Below, in pieces: positions 1 through 6,830 of a stretch of DNA of 14,204 nucleotides (position 1 is the first letter of the stretch; every line of letters starts with the position of its first letter). Location of the stretch: positions 1 to 14,204 of the forward strand of contig JAEYOM010000101.1 of the NCBI GenBank assembly GCA_023411715.1. Direction: 5' to 3'. The position numbers and the translations under genes were made by a program. This stretch comes from Bacillota bacterium. GTDB taxonomy: Bacteria > Bacillota > Clostridia > Acetivibrionales > DTU013. Under the pieces are notes generated by a model that saw only the letters and a list, made by a program, of their open reading frames with translations, searched no databases and was not told where the DNA came from.

Positions 1-33
1 TTTAGATCCCCACTGATCTCTCTTTTGTGTCAT
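1..33 (-). CDS. Start of a sodium-dependent transporter, NSS/SNF family (partial, 5' end only)
   Basis: Only 11 codons are inside the window, reading MTQKRDQWGSK from an ATG at 33 on the minus strand. An AAGGAG ribosome binding site lies at 48-43, nine bases before the ATG. From family knowledge, bacterial neurotransmitter:sodium symporters (12-TM amino-acid/sodium cotransporters) typically open with a (K/R)(D/E)QWGS(K/R) stretch directly before the first helix, and this fragment matches that opening. A well-formed promoter lies at 182-154. Identification rests on very few residues plus good initiation signals, so the reading frame is more certain than the family. Confidence 0.6.
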   Translation of the reverse strand, partial: MTQKRDQWGSK

Positions 34-63
34 TTTAATACACTCCTTATTTTTATTTTTTAT

Positions 64-85
64 CCTTATTTAGATTAAAATAAGG
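64..85. repeat. Imperfect 22-bp palindrome in the NSS leader
   Basis: CCTTATTT (64-71) and AAATAAGG (78-85) are perfect inverted arms around a 6-base centre. The palindrome lies between the putative start of transcription and the ribosome binding site of the NSS gene, where a repressor operator or a weak RNA hairpin could act. No regulator can be named. Confidence 0.4.
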
Positions 86-119
86 AAAGATTACAAGATT
101 ATCCCCACTTTTAACATCT

Positions 120-144
120 AAGATTTAGCTACTCTAAAAATCTT
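120..144. repeat. Short inverted repeat near the NSS transcription start
   Basis: AAGATTT (120-126) and AAATCTT (138-144) form 7-bp inverted arms with an 11-base centre, just inside the predicted transcript start near 147. In DNA this AT-rich, such an arrangement may occur by chance. Confidence 0.25.
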
Positions 145-153
145 GACTAAATA

Positions 154-182
154 ATAATAGCAAGGATTAGAAAAAAATTCAA
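154..182 (-). promoter_or_regulatory. Sigma-A-like promoter for the NSS transporter gene
   Basis: On the minus strand, TTGAAT (182-177) and TATTAT (159-154) are separated by 17 bases, with a TGC just before the -10 box (extended -10). Transcription would start near 147, giving a leader of about 114 bases before the ATG at 33. The leader contains two AT-rich inverted repeats. Confidence 0.5.
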
Positions 183-322
183 TAATATTTGTTAACAAAA
201 AGTAATTTACATAAACTGTAAGAGGGTTGTAGAAGTCATAACAAAATAGGTGTTTTAATGATTTATATAACGTATCAGAATGTGAACCTGAATTTTGGGA
301 AGGTCGGTAGAAAGCTTTAGAT

Positions 323-769
323 TTATAAAAGTCTTTTCAAATAAACCATATCCACTAACTGTTGTCCATCTTCATACATAGCGTGGTCGTAATTGTCTAT
401 AAAAAAGTTTTTAACAATGTGTGATCTTTTAAATCCACATTTCTCGTAGAAGTGAAGTGTCGTGGGGCTATCGCCTGTTCCAACATACAGCTCGTTACCA
501 ATTTCTTTATAGTAATCAGCAATAAAAGAGATTAGTTGGTGTCCATAGCCTTTGCGTTGATATATAGGTACAGTAACAATATTCTTAATTTCATAAACAC
601 CGGTTTGCTCTTGTGTGACAACGCAAAGAGCCTTAAGATCATCCTCATACAAGGCGAACATATCGCCACGATATAAATACTTTTCTATCATATTTTCCTG
701 TTCATCTGCAATAAGAAGCAATTCCATGTACTTTGCCTTATCACCATCATCAATCTTGACAATATTCAT
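323..769 (-). CDS. GNAT-family N-acetyltransferase
   Basis: A 148-residue protein with the single-domain GNAT fold. The acetyl-CoA pyrophosphate-binding motif A is visible around residues 65-80 (V67, then QRKGYGHQL, fitting the Q/R-x-x-G-x-G/A rule with G74 and G76). The late motif FYEKCGF at 107-113 is typical of the family. It presumably moves an acetyl group from acetyl-CoA to an amine on a small molecule or protein in the cytoplasm, but the substrate cannot be read from sequence. An AAAGGA site about 10 bases before the ATG supports the start. It lies downstream of the CD3324-family gene, but a terminator separates them and a TATAAT box lies just upstream, so it is probably transcribed alone. 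It has no evident link to the sugar operon. Confidence 0.85.
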   Translation of the reverse strand: MNIVKIDDGDKAKYMELLLIADEQENMIEKYLYRGDMFALYEDDLKALCVVTQEQTGVYEIKNIVTVPIYQRKGYGHQLISFIADYYKEIGNELYVGTGDSPTTLHFYEKCGFKRSHIVKNFFIDNYDHAMYEDGQQLVDMVYLKRLL

Positions 770-807
770 GAGAAGTTTTTTCCTTTCTTTTTTATCTTTA
801 CACTGAT

Positions 808-813
808 ATTATA
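808..813 (-). promoter_or_regulatory. Candidate -10 box for the GNAT gene
   Basis: A perfect TATAAT lies at 813-808 on the minus strand, 39 bases before the GNAT ATG. No good -35 hexamer exists at 16-18 bases upstream, where an AAAAAAGGGGGG run occupies the site on the plus strand. The promoter may be weak or activator-dependent. It sits downstream of the terminator at 861-889, as expected for an independent unit. Confidence 0.35.
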
Positions 814-860
814 CCTTTTAGTTTCTAAAAAAGGGGGGAACACACATAGTTTATAAAAAT

Positions 861-889
861 AGATGTGCCACTATAAAAGCGGCACATCT
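861..889 (-). terminator. Rho-independent terminator after the CD3324-family gene
   Basis: A perfect 9-bp stem pairs AGATGTGCC (861-869) with GGCACATCT (881-889) around an 11-base loop. On the minus strand it starts three bases after the stop codon at 892 and is followed by ATTTTTATAA, a short U-rich tail. Position and shape fit an intrinsic terminator separating the CD3324-family gene from the GNAT gene. Confidence 0.75.
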
Positions 890-891
890 AC

Positions 892-1164
892 TCATAAAGT
901 TTTCATTGTACGGATAATTCGTTGAATACTTTTGGGGGTTAAAAAATATTTTTCTGACAGCTCAAAAACAGTTATGCCGTTTTTGTAGCCATTGTATATT
1001 GCCAGATTTCTTTCTTTAAAATATACTTTTGAATCTGTTCTTTCTCCCCACCTAAATTTTTTTGATTTTATTTTTGGAATGTATATAACTTGCCCGTCAA
1101 CATATTGCTGGATTTCTTCAATCAATCTTTCGGGCAGAACTTCCAAAGCCTGAACATTACCCAT
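892..1164 (-). CDS. CD3324-family small helix-turn-helix protein
   Basis: A 90-residue protein that resembles the CD3324 family of clostridial proteins, related to Mor-type DNA-binding modules. An N-terminal segment (about 1-35) carries the LPERLIEEIQQYV and VIYIPK motifs. A lysine/arginine-rich middle follows (33-55), then a helix-turn-helix-like region (about 58-86: YKNGITVFELSEKYFLTPKSIQRII). A DNA-binding role is inferred from this fold, and no target is known. AGGAGG a few bases before the ATG gives a strong start. The gene stands alone, with a near-consensus promoter, a structured leader and its own terminator. Length is normal for the family. Confidence 0.75.
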   Translation of the reverse strand: MGNVQALEVLPERLIEEIQQYVDGQVIYIPKIKSKKFRWGERTDSKVYFKERNLAIYNGYKNGITVFELSEKYFLTPKSIQRIIRTMKTL

Positions 1165-1193
1165 TGTGCCCTCCTAAATATTTAATAATTAGG

Positions 1194-1246
1194 ATAGCAA
1201 AGGCTATTGATATTCTGTTTGAGTCATATGCAATAGCCTTTGCTAT
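1194..1246 (-). ncRNA. Long hairpin in the leader of the CD3324-family gene
   Basis: Arms at 1194-1209 (ATAGCAAAGGCTATTG) and 1231-1246 are perfect 16-base inverse complements. The loop is 21 bases and can add ATAT/ATAT pairing. The hairpin lies between the promoter at 1324-1296 and the ribosome binding site, ending about 30 bases before the ATG at 1164, so it would form in the nascent mRNA. There is no strong U-run after it, so a simple terminator is unlikely. It could be an attenuator, an RNA-stability element, an operator in DNA form, or a relic of a small mobile repeat. Confidence 0.6.
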
Positions 1247-1264
1247 GCACAATGTTTCCTGATT

Positions 1265-1279
1265 TTACTTATATTTCAT
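1265..1279 (-). other. Possible 4-codon leader ORF
   Basis: ATG AAA TAT AAG TAA (MKYK) follows GGGAG by only two bases, near the predicted 5' end of the CD3324 transcript. The spacing is too short for a normal ribosome binding site, so translation is doubtful. It is recorded because it precedes a strong hairpin, as leader peptides in attenuators do. Confidence 0.15.
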
Positions 1280-1295
1280 CACTCCCTTATGTTTT

Positions 1296-1324
1296 ATTAT
1301 AGCTAATACACAGTATATTTTCAA
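1296..1324 (-). promoter_or_regulatory. Near-consensus sigma-A promoter for the CD3324-family gene
   Basis: On the minus strand TTGAAA (1324-1319) and TATAAT (1301-1296) are separated by exactly 17 bases. The predicted start near 1289 gives a leader of about 125 bases before the ATG at 1164. This is the best-matching promoter in the window. Confidence 0.7.
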
Positions 1325-1434
1325 TAAACTTATTAATTAGAGCTATTCTCTGTAGGTATCAATATAGAAATTTGGATTTCAAGGAAATTAATTGACTCAA
1401 GGTATGTGATTATAACCATGGTTAGCTCTATGTA

Positions 1435-1469
1435 GAAATCCGCCTGAACATAATTTTCAGACGGATTTC
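1435..1469. terminator. Strong hairpin downstream of the sugar operon, possible terminator
   Basis: Arms 1435-1448 (GAAATCCGCCTGAA) and 1456-1469 pair over 14 positions with a single mismatch, around a 7-base loop. A loose T-rich tail (CGTTTACTTATTATTTTTT) follows on the plus strand, whereas the minus strand, on which the sugar operon is transcribed, has no U-run after the stem. It may still stop or stabilise operon transcripts, since no better hairpin lies between 1470 and 1635. Alternatively it is the terminator of a gene now lost. Confidence 0.45.
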
Positions 1470-1478
1470 GTTTACTTA

Positions 1479-1559
1479 TTATTTTTTGTGTAGTTTACGT
1501 TTGGGTATTAATTCATTATCTAGGTTTTCCTTAACAACTGGCAAAGCTTCGTTAAACAT
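1479..1559 (-). pseudogene. Possible 26-codon remnant of an unidentified gene
   Basis: An open frame from ATG 1559 to TAA 1479 reads MFNEALPVVKENLDNELIP followed by KRKLHKK. Residue composition looks coding-like, with a charged, lysine-rich end typical of a protein C-terminus. There is no ribosome binding site, and the frame is closed by TAA four codons upstream of the ATG. It lies downstream of the FGGY kinase on the same strand and ends nine bases before the hairpin at 1435-1469, as a real gene end would. I do not recognise the family. A chance open frame is the main alternative. Confidence 0.25.
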
Positions 1560-1635
1560 GGTATTTATTTACATAAATACATAAAAAGCTCACATTGCCA
1601 AATAACATCTTTATATGGTTTCACTTACTATTTGA

Positions 1636-3147
1636 TTACCTATCCTCAGGAGTGGTGTCATATAGGGTACGCAAGCTACGAGCATGTTTTTTAAAGAGCT
1701 TAAAGAGTTCTGCGTATCGAGTAGCATTTTCTGGATTGGGTAAAATAATCTTCTCCTCAATGGCAAGCCTCTGATATCCTTCTTCGGCGGTGGTATATAT
1801 TCCTATTCCTACACCTGCTAGTATTGCCGCGCCTACACATGCCAAATCTGGGATAAGAGGGATTCTTACTGGCAAGTTTGCAATGTCGGCCACCATCTGA
1901 CTCCAAAGATTACTCTTGGATGCACCTCCAGCTAGCTTAAGACCCGTTACTGGAAAGGAAGCGCGGAACGTTTCCAATACCCATACAATCTGATAGGAAA
2001 CACCCTCCATGATAGCTCTGGCTATATCAGAACGTTCGTGAGAAAGGTCTAGCCCAATAATAGATGCTTTTGATACAGTGTCACGCTCAGGATAGGAACT
2101 TCCGCCAAAGTACGGATAGAAGAACAGTCCATTCGCACCTATCTCCTTGGACTCTGCCATCTCATCAATAGCTTTATAAGAAAGAAGATCGCCGTTATCA
2201 TCAAGCATCTTCAGATTCTTTCGGAACCATTCCAGGCAGACTCCACCTGTACCTATTGATACAAGTGAACCCCATTTGCCTTTTATTGCTGAGACACTCT
2301 GCGCAAGGCCGGAATCAAAGTTTGGTTGATCCGTGATGGCAGTAACTACCCATGCGGTGCCAGAACCAATCAGTACGTTTCCCGAGTTCACTGCGCCAGC
2401 ACCCAGTGAAACGGCATACTGGTCATGCGCCCCGGCGACTAGTATAACACTTTCCGGAAGATTGAGTTCTTCAGCGGCCTTTGGTGTCAAGTGACCAATC
2501 GGCTCTCCAGAAGGGACTATATCTGCGAGCTGTTCTTCCTTTATCCCGATAAAATTAAGAATGTTTTTGTCATAGGCAGGCGTTTGTATATCGGCGAGCT
2601 GGTTTATACCAACGTTGGAGATATCGACAGCCGCACGACCTGTCATTTTTAGAGAAATGAAATCCGATACTGAAAGAAATTTCCAAGTACGAGCATGAAT
2701 CTCAGGGAGGTTCTCGCGCAGCCACGCAATCTGCATTGCGTTCAATCTTCCGTTGAGATTCCAGCCGCTCCGCTGGTACATGTAGTCGGATCCAAACTTT
2801 TCTTTAAAAGTTGCTGCTTGTTTTGTAGCACGTGAGTCATTCCAAACAATGGCTTGGCAGAGTGGCTCACCTGATTCATCCACAGGGACAAGCGTTCCTC
2901 CCTGAAGAGAAAGTGATATTGCAACAATGTCCTGAGCGATTTCCGGATCATTGGAGACCGCACGCACAGTTTTAACAACAGCGTGCCACCAATCATTTGC
3001 ATCCTGCTCACTTCGGCCGACTTGAGGGGTTTTAAGTGAATAACCCTCATAGGCGTGGCCGATGATCTCTCCATCTGTTGAGAAGAGCATACATTTGGTG
3101 CCAGTCGTACCAATATCGAGGCCAATTAAATACTTTTTAGCTTGCAT
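1636..3147 (-). CDS. FGGY-family carbohydrate kinase (xylulokinase-like)
   Basis: A 503-residue cytoplasmic sugar kinase of normal family length. The N-terminal ATPase-fold phosphate-binding motif LIGLDIGTTGTK spans residues 7-18 (Asp11). AGAHDQYA near 239-246 holds the probable catalytic base Asp242. GSGTAW (261-266), LAGGASKSNLW (about 405-415) and GAAILAG (439-445) form the C-terminal nucleotide-binding part. The family transfers ATP phosphate to a ketose, polyol or sugar acid; overall it resembles xylulokinases, but the exact substrate is not readable. As last gene of the operon, it would phosphorylate the ketose made by the isomerase-family protein. I start at ATG 3147 with GGAG 11 bases upstream. 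The longer frame begins at GTG 3159, which overlaps that site and has none of its own. Confidence 0.9.
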   Translation of the reverse strand: MQAKKYLIGLDIGTTGTKCMLFSTDGEIIGHAYEGYSLKTPQVGRSEQDANDWWHAVVKTVRAVSNDPEIAQDIVAISLSLQGGTLVPVDESGEPLCQAIVWNDSRATKQAATFKEKFGSDYMYQRSGWNLNGRLNAMQIAWLRENLPEIHARTWKFLSVSDFISLKMTGRAAVDISNVGINQLADIQTPAYDKNILNFIGIKEEQLADIVPSGEPIGHLTPKAAEELNLPESVILVAGAHDQYAVSLGAGAVNSGNVLIGSGTAWVVTAITDQPNFDSGLAQSVSAIKGKWGSLVSIGTGGVCLEWFRKNLKMLDDNGDLLSYKAIDEMAESKEIGANGLFFYPYFGGSSYPERDTVSKASIIGLDLSHERSDIARAIMEGVSYQIVWVLETFRASFPVTGLKLAGGASKSNLWSQMVADIANLPVRIPLIPDLACVGAAILAGVGIGIYTTAEEGYQRLAIEEKIILPNPENATRYAELFKLFKKHARSLRTLYDTTPEDR

Positions 3148-3179
3148 ATTATAAATCACTCCAATAATGTTTTTTTCGA

Positions 3180-4223
3180 CTATATCTCAAACAGTGTACA
3201 AAATACCTTTGTTTCGATGATTTCACCAGGCCTGATGTCGATTAGTTCGCCACGTTCCCGTGCCACCTCATAATTGCCTACGGTGCAGCTCCAAGGCTCC
3301 ACCGCCATTGTATAAGCCCGCCCAAACCACGGGTAGGTCTCATGCCCACAGTACATTCCCCATACCCACAGATTGGGGAATAACTTCGCGTCCCACTGCA
3401 TTCGGACGCCAAGCCCCTTGTTGTGATTTATAAGCTCATATTCTCCAAGCTCTAAATTATTGATCAGGTATTCCATGTAGATATGACTGTCGCTGGAATA
3501 CGCCTTTCCCATATCAATGTCGTTGCCTTGCTTGTCTTTTAATATCGGGAACTCACCCGTAGTCTCAGTATCAAAAGGGCAGTTCTGCCCGATAGCTCCT
3601 TGCGGTACAGTAACAATCGGCTTACCAGAGAGGTGCAACTGCACACTGTCATCAATAAATGGATAGCCGAAGGCAGGATGATGCCCCCACATAAAGCTCT
3701 GCCCAGTGGAACTCAGGTTTTTCACACTCTGTAAAATTTCTATAGTTCCACTGTTGCGTCTCACAATGAATACCTTTGTAAGTTCAAAAGGGCTACGCAG
3801 TGTACGCAGAGAAAAGCTGACACTGATACAATCCTCACTGTCAGCAACGATAGTATAATCCCAAGGATAGATACATGCTTCGCCATGCGTACCTATATGT
3901 GCACCATTGATGTTTGCAGGACTGCCATAGCTGGGGAAAAGCTCCTGCCAGCCACCGGCATAAACGTCCAAAAACGCACCCCTTGCTGGGGCTATTGAAG
4001 AAACTTTATGTACTGCGTCCATTCCCTGAAACGAATGCCACAGATATTCAGTATCGCTTGGTTTGTGAACCAGTTCGATAATATCGGCGCCCTTACCAGC
4101 AGCGATTGAGATCTTTATCAGTTCGTTCTCCAAGGACACCAAATTTATCCCATAGCTTTCATATTCTCTGATGCGGCACCCATGATTACGAAAGCGTGAT
4201 CCGCCATTATCTGTTGTAAACAT
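3180..4223 (-). CDS. DUF4432 / aldose 1-epimerase-like (galactose mutarotase fold) protein
   Basis: A 347-residue protein of the DUF4432 group within the galactose-mutarotase superfamily, a beta-sandwich fold that binds sugars. Visible landmarks are GGWQELFPS (90-98), THGE with His113, WGHHPAFG (179-186, His181/His182) and VEPW with Glu309; histidines and an acid at such places form the active site in aldose epimerases. It probably interconverts anomers of the operon's sugar in the cytoplasm, which is inferred from fold and context. The start is ATG 4223, preceded by GGAGG (4233-4229) at ideal spacing; upstream in-frame ATG 4244 and GTG 4253 lack such a site. A 131-base spacer with a possible promoter and a tight palindrome precedes it. 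The kinase follows after 32 bases. Confidence 0.85.
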   Translation of the reverse strand: MFTTDNGGSRFRNHGCRIREYESYGINLVSLENELIKISIAAGKGADIIELVHKPSDTEYLWHSFQGMDAVHKVSSIAPARGAFLDVYAGGWQELFPSYGSPANINGAHIGTHGEACIYPWDYTIVADSEDCISVSFSLRTLRSPFELTKVFIVRRNSGTIEILQSVKNLSSTGQSFMWGHHPAFGYPFIDDSVQLHLSGKPIVTVPQGAIGQNCPFDTETTGEFPILKDKQGNDIDMGKAYSSDSHIYMEYLINNLELGEYELINHNKGLGVRMQWDAKLFPNLWVWGMYCGHETYPWFGRAYTMAVEPWSCTVGNYEVARERGELIDIRPGEIIETKVFCTLFEI

Positions 4224-4237
4224 ATTATCCTCCAGGA

Positions 4238-4250
4238 GCCACATTGTGGC
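4238..4250. promoter_or_regulatory. 13-bp palindrome before the DUF4432 gene, possible operator
   Basis: GCCACA (4238-4243) and TGTGGC (4245-4250) are perfect inverted arms around a single T. The site coincides with the start point predicted for the candidate promoter at 4284-4257. It sits 15 bases upstream of the start codon's side of the ribosome binding region, so a bound protein could block either transcription or translation. Confidence 0.35.
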
Positions 4251-4256
4251 CACAAA

Positions 4257-4284
4257 ATAATAAAATATATATCCTTTATCGCAA
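4257..4284 (-). promoter_or_regulatory. Candidate internal promoter for the DUF4432-kinase pair
   Basis: TTGCGA (4284-4279) and TATTAT (4262-4257) are 16 bases apart on the minus strand, with transcription expected near 4250. The region is very AT-rich, so chance matches are likely. The unusual 131-base gap in an otherwise tight operon makes a promoter plausible. Confidence 0.3.
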
Positions 4285-4330
4285 GATTAGGGGTCACGAA
4301 ATTAATCGCACATGCTATTTATTCTGCTAC

Positions 4331-4371
4331 ATTATTTTATAATTTCAAATTGAATTATTTTATAATTTCAA
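4331..4371. repeat. Direct duplication of the isomerase gene tail
   Basis: The 18-base unit ATTATTTTATAATTTCAA occurs at 4331-4348 and 4354-4371, separated by ATTGA (period 23). The right copy encodes the last codons and stop of the isomerase-family gene (EIIK-stop); the left copy lies just after the stop. It looks like a slippage duplication of the gene end. Confidence 0.85.
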
Positions 4372-5734
4372 CATGGAACCCCATGATGGAACCGAATGCG
4401 GCAATCTCGTCGGCGTCGATGTCGTAAACAAGGGCAGAGTGGTGTGTTCCACCAATTTGGCTGTACTTCTTGAGGAAGTCAGGAAGCAGCAAATTAGTTT
4501 TCATCCAGCCTTCAGTTGTTCTGCGGTAGGAACCGAACTCCCGTGCAAGGTCTTGCATCTCCACCGGTACAACAGTTAGTGTATAGCCGTCAGCCATTGG
4601 TGCGAGGTTGATAAAGGTCGCTTTACCGGCGCGCATTGCTCCGTAGGCGCCGACGGTGTTACCTGAAGGTGTAAATACAAAAGGCTTATCACAAAGCACG
4701 GGCTTATAGGAAGATAGATTTAGGTTCATCTCACCCATGTGGCTCATCAGGATAAGATCGTTCTTCCAGCAGGGGCAGAATGTCTCAGTAAAAGTAACGT
4801 CACGGTAGACAGAAAGCAGAGCGCCGACCAAACCAGCGGTGAGCGTATCGCCCTCACCTGCATAACCTAAGCCTCTCATCATGGCTTTTGATAGCTCGTG
4901 GAAAGGCATTTTATCTTCGTACATCTTTAGAAAGTTTACTGTGAGGGCAGTCAGTTTATTTTCCTCGGACCATTTTCGTAACGCAAGACCCATTTTGGTT
5001 GCTGCACGATAATTTTCTATATTCTTAACTTCGACAGCGAAATGTTCGGAATCCCATTGAAGCTCATCATCGATTTCTGCTTCTGTGACCAAGGAGATAT
5101 ATTTATTGTAATCGTTCTCAAAATCAAAGTAGATAATCTCCGCACCGATGTCTTTCTTCATTGTATCAGGATCTATGGCAAAATCCCCCATTCCTGCAAA
5201 TGCACCACCAACTGAACCGATCCTAGCGGATTTGAGGGATTTTGCAACGGTAGCCGCACGGCAAAGCCTAGCAACACGTGCTATAACATCCGAATGGAGC
5301 AAATGGCCCGCTTCTATAAAATAGGTTTTTCCACGGCGCTTGAGAAGGTTGCACATATCCATAACGCCATGAATACCGTGGTTTGGCGAGACATCGGTGG
5401 TTTCCATTCGTTCAGACATATTCCAAGTTAGAGTCGTATCGCAGACAATCACTGGCGCATCCACAGCACAGAGCGCATCGATGGATTCGAGAGAAGGGGA
5501 ATAGGCAAGGTGAAAGGTGACGATAGCATCGACTTTCTCCTTAATGAACATTTGAGCAGCGGCATCGAACTCTGGTTTAATTCGGCATACATCAGCGCAA
5601 ACAACCTCGATGTTTTCTGCTTCGATCATCTTGACCGCGGCGTCCATGCACTTAAGCATTCTGTCACGCTTGGTACCGATGTCGTCATAAAGCTTGATAT
5701 ATAGTGGAAGGAATCCAATTTTAGTATTTTTCAT
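4355..5734 (-). CDS. L-fucose/L-arabinose isomerase-family protein
   Basis: A 459-residue protein of the L-fucose/L-arabinose isomerase superfamily, manganese-dependent cytoplasmic enzymes that interconvert aldoses and ketoses. The N-terminal half (1-170) has the Rossmann-like domains of this fold. The catalytic region follows: TALTVNFL (262-269), AGEGD with Glu294 (292-296), Glu317 in FTETFC, SHMGE with His332 and Glu335, and GGTHHSALVYD with His431/His432. These match in order the two glutamates and two histidines that bind metal in arabinose isomerase. The substrate may be a pentose or 6-deoxyhexose, but many relatives are uncharacterised. Start ATG 5734 has AGAGG upstream. It is 24 bases from the amidohydrolase gene. 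With the downstream kinase it forms an isomerase-kinase pair. Confidence 0.85.
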   Translation of the reverse strand: MKNTKIGFLPLYIKLYDDIGTKRDRMLKCMDAAVKMIEAENIEVVCADVCRIKPEFDAAAQMFIKEKVDAIVTFHLAYSPSLESIDALCAVDAPVIVCDTTLTWNMSERMETTDVSPNHGIHGVMDMCNLLKRRGKTYFIEAGHLLHSDVIARVARLCRAATVAKSLKSARIGSVGGAFAGMGDFAIDPDTMKKDIGAEIIYFDFENDYNKYISLVTEAEIDDELQWDSEHFAVEVKNIENYRAATKMGLALRKWSEENKLTALTVNFLKMYEDKMPFHELSKAMMRGLGYAGEGDTLTAGLVGALLSVYRDVTFTETFCPCWKNDLILMSHMGEMNLNLSSYKPVLCDKPFVFTPSGNTVGAYGAMRAGKATFINLAPMADGYTLTVVPVEMQDLAREFGSYRRTTEGWMKTNLLLPDFLKKYSQIGGTHHSALVYDIDADEIAAFGSIMGFHVEIIK

Positions 5735-5758
5735 AATATATTAACCTCTATTTATATC

Positions 5759-6811
5759 TCAGAGCCCATTACGGACATCGTCGATAAGATTTTTCGCATT
5801 ATTATAGAACATATCCTCTACATCAGTTTTGGTAAGCCCGCATGCTTCGGAGGCTAGCTTCATTGCGTATATTTCCTCGTACATAAAGAAGGTAATCTTT
5901 TCAGCCTCTTCGGGGGAGACTTCACGCAAATGACTATCCAGACTCGGATCACCGTAGAGTCCTGGTGGGATAAGGTTTATGTATTTACCGTTTTCGCAGA
6001 TACGCCGTGTGCGCATTCGAAGGATTGGTAAATCACTACCGAAAAGTATGCGTTTCGGGCCAACGGCTTTTATTAGTTGCTCGAAAACGGGCTGGCAGCA
6101 GTTTGCACTAAAATCAAACAACAAATCGTGACACACTGATAGTTCTTCAAATGCATTGCCGATATCCTCGGGGCAGTATGCGCGGCCGACATGGGCGATA
6201 ATAAGCTTTAGATTTGGATATAGCTTTTTAATCTCTATTATCTGTTGAATGTTTACCGGATCCTTGAGGCGACCATTGCGAGGAATGTGCAGCATCACAA
6301 TCCAACCGTGTCTATCCATCATTTTTAACTGTTCATGTGGGAATACATCGAGGATACGTATCTCTGCCTCGGGCAAATACGAGGGCGATAGGCTAAGGTA
6401 GCTCTTGATGCCGAGAAAGCCTCTGGCTATGATCCTATGCTCCAAATCCTCACCACTCTGGTGGGGGTATGAATAATACAACGCAGGCCAGCCAGTTTTA
6501 TTCGCGCAATCGGCGATATAATTGTTGGCTATATCTTGCGGGTCATCTGGTCCAACGCTGGCAAAAATCAATGCGGATACTTCCTTGTCGGGGAACATAA
6601 GGCGATAGGTTTCTTGTAAATCTTCGATGGGATTGTCCTTTGCAACAAGAGATGGCCATGTAACAGTGCGCTTAATGTTCTCGGGGTTCCTTTTTCGGAA
6701 CTCATGCTTGTAGACATGGGTATGAATGTCAATCATCTTGGACGGCAGGAAGGTGCGGAGATTTTCCTCATAAAACCGCCTGTCATTATTAGTTATAGTA
6801 AAGATACTCAT
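5759..6811 (-). CDS. Amidohydrolase-2 family metal-dependent hydrolase (TIM barrel)
   Basis: A 350-residue protein with the amidohydrolase-2 layout. The metal-binding HxH lies on strand 1 (IDIHTH, His30 and His32), followed by LHIPRN with His175, AHVG with His207 and FGSD with Asp260. Members hydrolyse or decarboxylate small molecules in the cytoplasm; the family includes sugar-lactone hydrolases such as L-fucono-lactonase. Beside a GFO/IDH/MocA oxidoreductase, a lactonase acting on an oxidised sugar is a reasonable inference but is not shown by the sequence. AGAGGAG seven bases before ATG 6811 sets the start. The gene sits in a tight run, 19 bases after the oxidoreductase and 24 before the isomerase-family gene. 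Other options are a deacetylase or another hydrolase on a modified sugar. Confidence 0.8.
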   Translation of the reverse strand: MSIFTITNNDRRFYEENLRTFLPSKMIDIHTHVYKHEFRKRNPENIKRTVTWPSLVAKDNPIEDLQETYRLMFPDKEVSALIFASVGPDDPQDIANNYIADCANKTGWPALYYSYPHQSGEDLEHRIIARGFLGIKSYLSLSPSYLPEAEIRILDVFPHEQLKMMDRHGWIVMLHIPRNGRLKDPVNIQQIIEIKKLYPNLKLIIAHVGRAYCPEDIGNAFEELSVCHDLLFDFSANCCQPVFEQLIKAVGPKRILFGSDLPILRMRTRRICENGKYINLIPPGLYGDPSLDSHLREVSPEEAEKITFFMYEEIYAMKLASEACGLTKTDVEDMFYNNAKNLIDDVRNGL

Positions 6812-6830
6812 GATAACGCTCCTCTAGTAT

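Larger units (their letters stand above)
1247..1635. other. Gene-poor AT-rich spacer between the sugar operon and the CD3324-family gene
   Basis: Apart from the promoter at 1296-1324, the hairpin at 1435-1469 and the possible remnant at 1479-1559, nothing convincing is visible. A weak AT-only inverted repeat (GTATTTA 1561-1567, TAAATAC 1574-1580) lies about 55 bases after the kinase stop codon. No canonical terminator directly follows the kinase. Confidence 0.6.

Noticed and set aside
1333..1419. A 28-codon minus-strand frame (MVIITYLESINFLEIQ...)
   Set aside because: It has no ribosome binding site, lies in AT-rich DNA between hairpins, and resembles nothing I recognise. A chance frame is most likely.
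2742..3125. A 127-codon minus-strand frame overlapping the FGGY kinase
   Set aside because: It is out of phase within the conserved N-terminal kinase domain, whose motifs are intact. It is a shadow frame.
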